Assembly: GCA_003439945.1 (NCBI GenBank)
Contig: QVRM01003923.1
Coordinates: forward strand, 62,001 to 126,000
Source of the DNA: Dermanyssus gallinae
Lineage: Eukaryota; Arthropoda; Arachnida; Mesostigmata; Dermanyssidae
Direction: 5' to 3'
DNA length: 64,000 nt
Shown here: piece by piece, positions 59,001 through 64,000 of the stretch
Layout: each line of letters begins with the position of its first letter
Position numbering within the stretch: position 1 is the first letter of the stretch
The notes under the pieces: generated by a model
The model's input: only the letters and a program-made list of their open reading frames with translations
Told to the model about the DNA's origin: nothing
The model's database searches: none
Made by a program: the position numbers and the translations under genes

Positions 59001-59530
59001 TTTGTTCAGCCGGCGAACAATGTAAGTATGGAATTCGCGTTCCGCTCTCTCAAGCATACGAAACTCCTCCTCCTCCTCATCACCAGGGCTATTTTCTCCA
59101 CAAGAAGCTTCTTGTAGGGTGTCTTTGTTAGCCATAGAGCGCCCTACGATCAGCAACTATCTGGGGTTAAAGTGCAGAGCCCGTGATCGGCGCGGGAGCT
59201 CCAAGACTTCCCGACGTTTTACGTAGCCGGCCTGTATAAACCAGGGCCGCGCCCGTCTTTGCCTGTACTTCTTCTTGACAACAGCAGTTTTGACAGTGGC
59301 CTCCAAAAGACGCCAGAGAAAAGTAGTAAAAAGGTGGCACAAGTGCAATGTAGCGGGCGGGGCTATTTTGAAAGGCATAAAAACACTTTGAAAGATTAAA
59401 TAAATATTCTTCTTTTAATAAATATTTATCAGAACTCTTCTATCCGCCCTCAGATAGATTGAAACGCTTCAAGGTAGAACGAAAAATATACATTCGCATA
59501 TATATGCATGTATGTCATGTGATCAATATG

Positions 59531-59583
<53 letters not shown>

Positions 59584-62500
59584 GTAAGTAATAGCAGCGC
59601 AAATGCGAGCAGTATCTGAGTAAAATATTATATTTTATTTAAAAGCATTACCATTAACCTGACAACTGTATGCCCAATTACCATAAAAAGATGACTATAT
59701 TATCTATTACATGCGCGACAACGGAGATTAGTTTTACTGTCAACTGCTCCAGCCTACATTAACAATCGAAAGTCCACATAAACTGACCCTTTGAGACTAG
59801 AGTCCGCAATAGTACTACTGTTGAAGCAAGTATACTTTTTTGTGGAATTAAAGAGACTTTGAGCTTTGTATTATTACTATTCCGCCAACCAATATTTTCT
59901 CTTTAGTACTCCATCTCCGTAAACTGGCGCTTACCTTTGAAGTGATGACTCCGTTTGGTTGCCTCTGGACGTTGGATGGTGCTTCCTCGCGACCAAGCGC
60001 AATTCTCATGAGCCGAGCGCCCGGTCCATTTGTTTTCAATTGAGTCTCACTAAGGTAAAGCAACATATACCCACATTACGTAAGCAAACCTTAAGTGTAG
60101 CTGTTTACGTTTAGAGGGCCAATATATTTTAGATGCTATTTTGGCAACGCAGGTTGGAATTGCCAGTTTAATCATACTGGTATCAAATCATCACAAAGCA
60201 GTTCTGAGCGCAGTCGCTTCAGAATTTCACTTAAAATCGGATTTCTTTGTTTTCGCCTTAAACAACGTCGATACCAATACGAACAATATCAAGGAATTAA
60301 ATTTCATCACTTATTTAAGATAATACTGTTTATAAACGCATCTCATTCACATGCGCATATACAAATTAAGGGATATTAAGTTGAGCAACTGACATGAATT
60401 CGTCCTCGACGCTACGGCTACTCTGTGGAGTCTTGGTTGACTTGCCATCAGCCTGACCAGGTCTTCTTTTAGCCATATTCTCGAGGTTCGTGTCAGCCTT
60501 TCGTTTCAGCTCCAAGCTCGATAAAATCTGAAAGAAACAAAAAAACATTAGTGCACCATTAATATGCCGCATTTAGTCGAGGAAAAAATAAAAATAGTTT
60601 GGAATAATAATATATATTTGAAAAAAATAATGGTTGAAGAAATGAATAAAAGCAGCAAATAAAATTTAAATGAGGAAAAGTAGTGAGCCAAGAAAGGGCA
60701 ACAAGCGCCAACAAAGACGCCGCCTTTATAACTCCAAGAGATATTTTATATACGCACAAGTTGTTCGCGTTTTTTGCGTTCGGCGTTCGTTGATCCGGTC
60801 GGTCGGAGCGCAGCTCGAGACTGGGCCACCGTCATTGACGACTGCATCTTTTTGGGAACTCCGTAAACACCTCCTGTGACCTCGAATACCGCCTTATGTA
60901 GCCGGCTCGGCTCTGCGCCCGAATAGCTAAGAAATTCGCCCAAAGCAAAACAGCCAAAAGATGTCACGTCAACCCAGAGCAACACGTTCTTAGCACAACG
61001 CCTGTCATTTTTGTCGATTTTGCGTGAGCTAACGTATATGCAGTTCGCTTTTCAGCGAATACCACAGTGGAGGCAATTATTATATGTGCACCAGAAAGTA
61101 CTTCGAGGCTCAGAAAGTACCTCCTAGTTAGCACCTCGAACGGAACATGTAATAATAATGGTTCTAAGAAGGACATAATTGCAGACGACCAAATGAAATA
61201 AATATTGAACTAACTATTTCAGTTGGTCGTCTATATAGGAAACGAGCATATACCCTTTAGAGTACCGGTTAGCGAAACGTAGCGACGGAAACTCTGTTGT
61301 CTTTGCTGTACTCCGTACACTCTAGCAACTAGCTCTGAGCAAACAACTATTTTTCTGGGCGCCAGCAAGAATATACTTATATGACCTTGGTACTGTCTGT
61401 CAAGAAATAAATATTTTCCCATCATTGCTTACCTTGACTGGATCTCGGGACGACTGCTGCTCATCTTGGTGAACTCAGCTTTAACGTGATAGACACAGAA
61501 CGTGCATTTCGACTTATTCACTACGTTACTACACTTTTGCCCCGCCTGTAAACGTGAAAGCCACAACACAGCAGTAAAATGCAGAACCTAATTAGTAGTA
61601 ATTTCCAATACCGATATACAACACTAATGAATAGCTTTTCTTATAATCAACAAAAACAATTCTATGTAAATATGTGCATTCCACTTATACATGCACATAA
61701 CCATATATACGGTCAACTACTTTAGAGCCCGACAACTGCTTGAAATTGACGAAAATGCTTGCATGACTTATACATCTACTCCATGACCATAATTAATGCG
61801 GAACTGAATCCGTCCTGATAATTGAATAGCAATGCCCAATATAATGAATACATCCACTCTGATAATTCGATTCTAAGACGCAAAACGTGAGAAACGAAAT
61901 GAGCCAAAATAACTTCCAGTAACATCACTACAACATATTTTCTAACACAAAACTGTGAAACCCTAAATAGTTCAGTCTGTTATTCGGCTTTCCAATCTGC
62001 ATTCACGTTAATACGATACTTCAAAGTCTTCGGATAAAGGTTACTTACCTTTGTCCTGCCCTGACAGGTTCCATAGTCCTGGGCATCGCCGAGCTCAAGA
62101 AGTTTGCCGGCGTGGTCAATCGACAGCGCCGTGTCCTGAGAGCCTTCTCGATGTGGAAGCATTCGCGCATTCAGCAGGCCCACAACCCGGCCTTCACGAA
62201 GTCGCGTCCATAGCTGCATATGTACGTCGTTGAACAGAAATAGCTGGATTGTCGTCTCGAGGTTCTGCAATTCAGTACACAATACTTAGTCTATGCAAAG
62301 CAACGATGCAATTTAGTATGAAAAAGAAAAACATTTTAAATGCCGATATCAACTTAATAAAGAAGTAAAAGCGCACCTATAAAAAAATATGCAAATACAA
62401 AAAACAGCAAAACAAACTCGTATGTTCTTTCTTTGATTTGCAAAGATTCAATGATATATGTGGGCTTCTAGCAACTATCAGCAACTACTACAGCAAGTCA

Positions 62501-63679
62501 GACAAGGCATAGACACCTGATGTTTCGGAATATTTTCCGTTTCACACATGTGAAGCCTTATTATTGCATTATTTTTGTTGCACAGCCACTATCGAATTGT
62601 TATGCACAGACGAGCTACCTGAAGATCGCCGAGTTTGACAATGGAGAACAGTTTGCCGCTCTTGTTTGATGACTTCGGATCGCTCTTATGAACAATGACA
62701 CCTATCGTCACCCAGTCCTCTTCGAGATCCTGCAATATAATAAATATAGCTAAATAAAATAAAAGCCATTGCAATTCAAATAACACATTTCCAGTGGCCG
62801 TATTCATTCAGCACTATCCGCAACTAGCATGAAACAATAAAGTATTTATTAAATACATGCTCTTGTCGACACTTCCACGAATACACTCAGAAACTGAATT
62901 TGTGAAACTCAAACCACGCCAAGACTAAAAAAACAATGTATAACAAAACACTTCGAATATTTTTAATCGTTGAGCTAAGCCAAATTCAGTTCGAAACGTA
63001 CAGAGAACACACGAGCATGGAAAAAGAATTGCGAAAGGTATGACGCTGACCTGTGCAGCGTAAAGTAGGTCGCTGATAGCATGGGCTAATTTGACATATT
63101 TGTATACAATGAAAAAACGGATTGAAAATTTGCAGAAAAATCAAGTCGCAAATGACTTGTTCCGGACAAACTTTATATGTGAATGTCTGCTGCTCCTACG
63201 AAACATATAAACATTAACAATGCCGGGAGGAACCGGGAGCGTGAACCAGAAATCCAAACAATAAAATGTATTTTACCATATACATGGTTGAGTTTAATGT
63301 TCTGGAATCGCGTGGAATATGCGCGTAGATGTATATAGGAGGTGTATACGATACTATGTTTATATATAATGGCGCTAACCATAAGTCAGTAAGCTGGACA
63401 AAACTTCAAAATAAAACCTGGCTGGTGTAAGAACAACAAATAAAAATACTAATAAACAACAACGACAATAAGCATAGTAGCAGCAGTAACAACAACAGCA
63501 ATACAGTACACTTAATGTTGATTCCACCATGCATGTATCCGAATGAAACATGACGTATTCATTTCGTTGCACAATAGCTTACCTTTGTCTTGTACAGGTA
63601 GCTACCGACGTTGGGTATCTTTACCATTTTTCTCCCGCCCATTTTGGCCCGAAGAGCCTCGGAAGAGACTATAGGGTTC
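53918..63679 (-). CDS. Mcm10: MCM10 DNA replication factor, partial (N-terminal exons outside window)
   Basis: MCM10 binds the MCM2-7 helicase and polymerase alpha and is needed to activate replication origins. Exons in gene order: 63583-63679, 62619-62729, 62049-62264, 61433-61545, 60758-60926, 60390-60527, 59935-60045, 56069-56200, 55616-55882, 55069-55331, 53918-54038 (stop TAA). Junctions are GT-AG with matching phases; the end of exon 60390-60527 and start of the next are less sure. Family landmarks: GRKMVKIPNV, DWVTIGVIVHK and GKLFSIVKLGDLQ (OB fold), LSIDHAGKLLELGDAQDYGT and the CCCH finger CQGRTKAGQKC..CTFCVYHV, IQSSYSG, EFM..GPGAR, MSPSELLRQ, VAENPNAVKR, and the C-terminal zinc region CPTCRYT..ATKRFFRCLDCKNRTVS..CRRCGGSNWER. 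The first exon here starts mid-codon, so more exons lie beyond 64000. Confidence 0.95.
54280..54430 (-). repeat. Dispersed repeat of unknown class, inverted copy C, in the last MCM10 intron
   Basis: The minus strand reads CAATTTGAACACTTCAGCGA then CACCGGGCGA and GCTCGCTGCGTGGT, closely matching 21800-21890 and 34550-34625. It lies between the two final MCM10 exons. TA-rich words precede two of the three copies. Confidence 0.7.
55069..55331 (-). other. MCM10 exon with C-terminal zinc-binding region
   Basis: This exon starts phase 0 after CTTCAG and ends TGCAG before GTGAGA (phase 2). It codes a charged helix (AAYFSKLERKEELEQKM) and VSCPTCRYTAITASEFCRK, then ATKRFFRCLDCKNRTVS. The last Cys pair, CRRC, is completed by the final exon, whose GPKLDYEILNLRGEE matches the family's GPKIGGE..L.RGEE ending. 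Confidence 0.93.
55557..55598. repeat. (TA)n microsatellite in an MCM10 intron
   Basis: Pure TA run starting 18 bases inside the intron downstream of the exon at 55616-55882. Similar runs occur in other MCM10 introns near 55008-55029 and 55986-56011 (the last continuing as (AG)n). Confidence 0.9.
56351..57616 (+). mobile_element. Complete but inactivated mariner transposon (1266 bp)
   Basis: CAGGTAGTTCAACAGGTTCT at the left and its inverted near-copy at the right (CAGGTAGTTCAACAAGTTCT on the minus strand) lie between TA dinucleotides, the mariner target duplication. The transposase frames run on the plus strand. The start codon is damaged (TTGAGAAAAAAGAG against ATGGAGAAAAAAGAG in the 35-36 kb copy), followed by a frameshift near 56650. 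The stretch 56749-57051 carries the second helix-turn-helix and the first Asp in TVDESW, ending in a TGA replacing Trp. 57186-57491 carries HQDN and SPDLAPSD. The second and third Asp are separated by 34 residues, i.e. DD34D. It lies in the sense-opposite orientation within the largest MCM10 intron and cannot make transposase. Confidence 0.93.
57629..58180 (+). pseudogene. Decayed second mariner type, N-terminal part
   Basis: Directly after the first mariner, plus-strand frames read RSDEVCIVQVLCQNKIICSK, VVEMLRTAYCEQAV and DRPLTSITEESL. This fits the mariner N-terminus pattern of a HTH_48 domain (..ATEIFEMLRQAYG..) and the linker GRPSTSRTDENV. Stops and shifts are frequent and no catalytic Asp is recognised. 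The left end CGAGGGCAAATCGGAACG might be a terminal repeat; no right end was found. Confidence 0.55.
58300..59390 (-). mobile_element. Decayed LINE in MCM10 intron
   Basis: Minus-strand pieces read MLERAEREFHTYIVRRLNKS (about 59070), PNIYRGIASERTLRNVQDAI (about 58900), a shortened RT core, [18 protein letters not shown] (about 58500; catalytic YADD changed to YAND) and a tail to about 58300. The wording matches the LINE at 30410-32297 ([27 protein letters not shown]), so it is the same family in an older, more deleted state. It lies on the coding strand of MCM10. Confidence 0.8.
59539..59581. repeat. (TA)n microsatellite in MCM10 intron
   Basis: Pure TA run about 150 bases upstream (minus-strand sense) of the LINE fragment. 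Confidence 0.95.
62049..62729 (-). other. MCM10 exons coding the OB fold and start of the zinc finger
   Basis: The exon at 62619-62729 codes DLEEDWVTIGVIVHKSDPKS through KLGDLQ. The exon at 62049-62264 codes LFLFNDVHMQLWTRLREG through GDAQDYGTCQGRTK. Together with 61433-61545 (AGQKCSNVVNKSKCTFCVYH) they form the conserved internal DNA-binding domain. All three introns are phase 0. Confidence 0.93.
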
Positions 63680-64000
63680 CTATATAGGATTTCCGCCAAA
63701 AACAGGATTTTATATATACATCTGCTTACCAGCCTGAGAGCGCAAGTATAAGATACATATAAACACACATACATACCTACATGACAGCCAGACTAAATTG
63801 CTGATACACAAGATGCATTCTAGCTTAGCGTCCTTAGCCTGTTCGAGCACTTATAAATGCAATTTTTTACATTTATATTTTTAAATCTCACTCTGTGATG
63901 TTTAATAATAAGTACTATTATTATTGTTACTATTTGTACAAAAAAGAAGCACTGTCGATAAGGCAACTCCATTTAGATCTACCCATAGTTCTATTAAACT
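63680..64000. other. MCM10 intron sequence to window edge
   Basis: Minus-strand acceptor CTATATAG ends at 63680. Beyond it I see no further exon that joins in the required phase, so the N-terminal exons are presumed to lie past 64000. Confidence 0.5.

Noticed and set aside
63725..63774. An additional MCM10 exon reading ...CALRL before GTAAGC, similar to the family's GLRL word
   Set aside because: The intron to the exon at 63679 would be only about 50 bases and the join would break the reading frame.
1..64000. CRISPR arrays, bacterial operons or ribosome binding sites
   Set aside because: The window is eukaryotic; no spaced direct-repeat arrays or operon-like gene packing occur.

Overview
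This is a eukaryotic nuclear window, most likely from an arthropod and perhaps a chelicerate such as a tick or mite. The reasons are GT-AG introns, long (TA)n microsatellites, mariner and Tc1 transposons, many decayed LINE (non-LTR) retrotransposons including a type I recall from tick genomes, and a tandem pair of secreted chymotrypsin-fold proteases. The species cannot be fixed from sequence alone. Only two host loci are clear; almost everything else is mobile DNA in various stages of decay.

Layout. 1-2351 has no recognisable gene. 2366-6374 is an apparently full-length LINE flanked by a 14-bp target-site duplication. It has two open reading frames: ORF1 carries an N-terminal hydrophobic leader ending in a 2A-type ribosome-skipping motif (GDVEVNPGP), followed by a PHD-like zinc finger; ORF2 has an AP-type endonuclease and a reverse transcriptase. 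7-15 kb is a graveyard of LINE and Tc1 fragments. 15.5-22.0 kb and 23.5-34.8 kb are two copies of a segmental duplication. Each carries a three-exon S1 protease gene (17930-21184 and 28807-33708) with the same exon phases and recognisable promoter and poly(A) signals. Copy 2 was enlarged by later insertions: a LINE at 23863-24985, a tRNA-derived SINE, an R1-like fragment, and a LINE inside intron 2 at 30410-32297. Copy 1 keeps the matching empty sites.

35-53 kb holds a truncated mariner, a LINE with a long uninterrupted reverse-transcriptase ORF and a (CTAT)n tail (38.9-40.9 kb), several LINE tails, a short retroposon with target-site duplications, a 24-bp minisatellite and a LINE C-terminus (50.9-52.3 kb). 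53918-63679 (minus strand) is most of the gene for the replication factor MCM10. Eleven exons are resolved, from the segment just before the OB fold to the stop codon; the N-terminal exons lie beyond the right edge. Its largest intron (56.2-59.9 kb) houses a complete but inactivated mariner, part of a second mariner type and a decayed LINE.

The most noteworthy item is the 2A/signal-like leader on the LINE ORF1 protein. Next come the non-basic activation site and elastase-like S1 pocket of the duplicated proteases, several perfect DNA hairpins, and an ambiguous MCM10 intron that could be either a weak GT-AG or a U12-type AT-AC intron.
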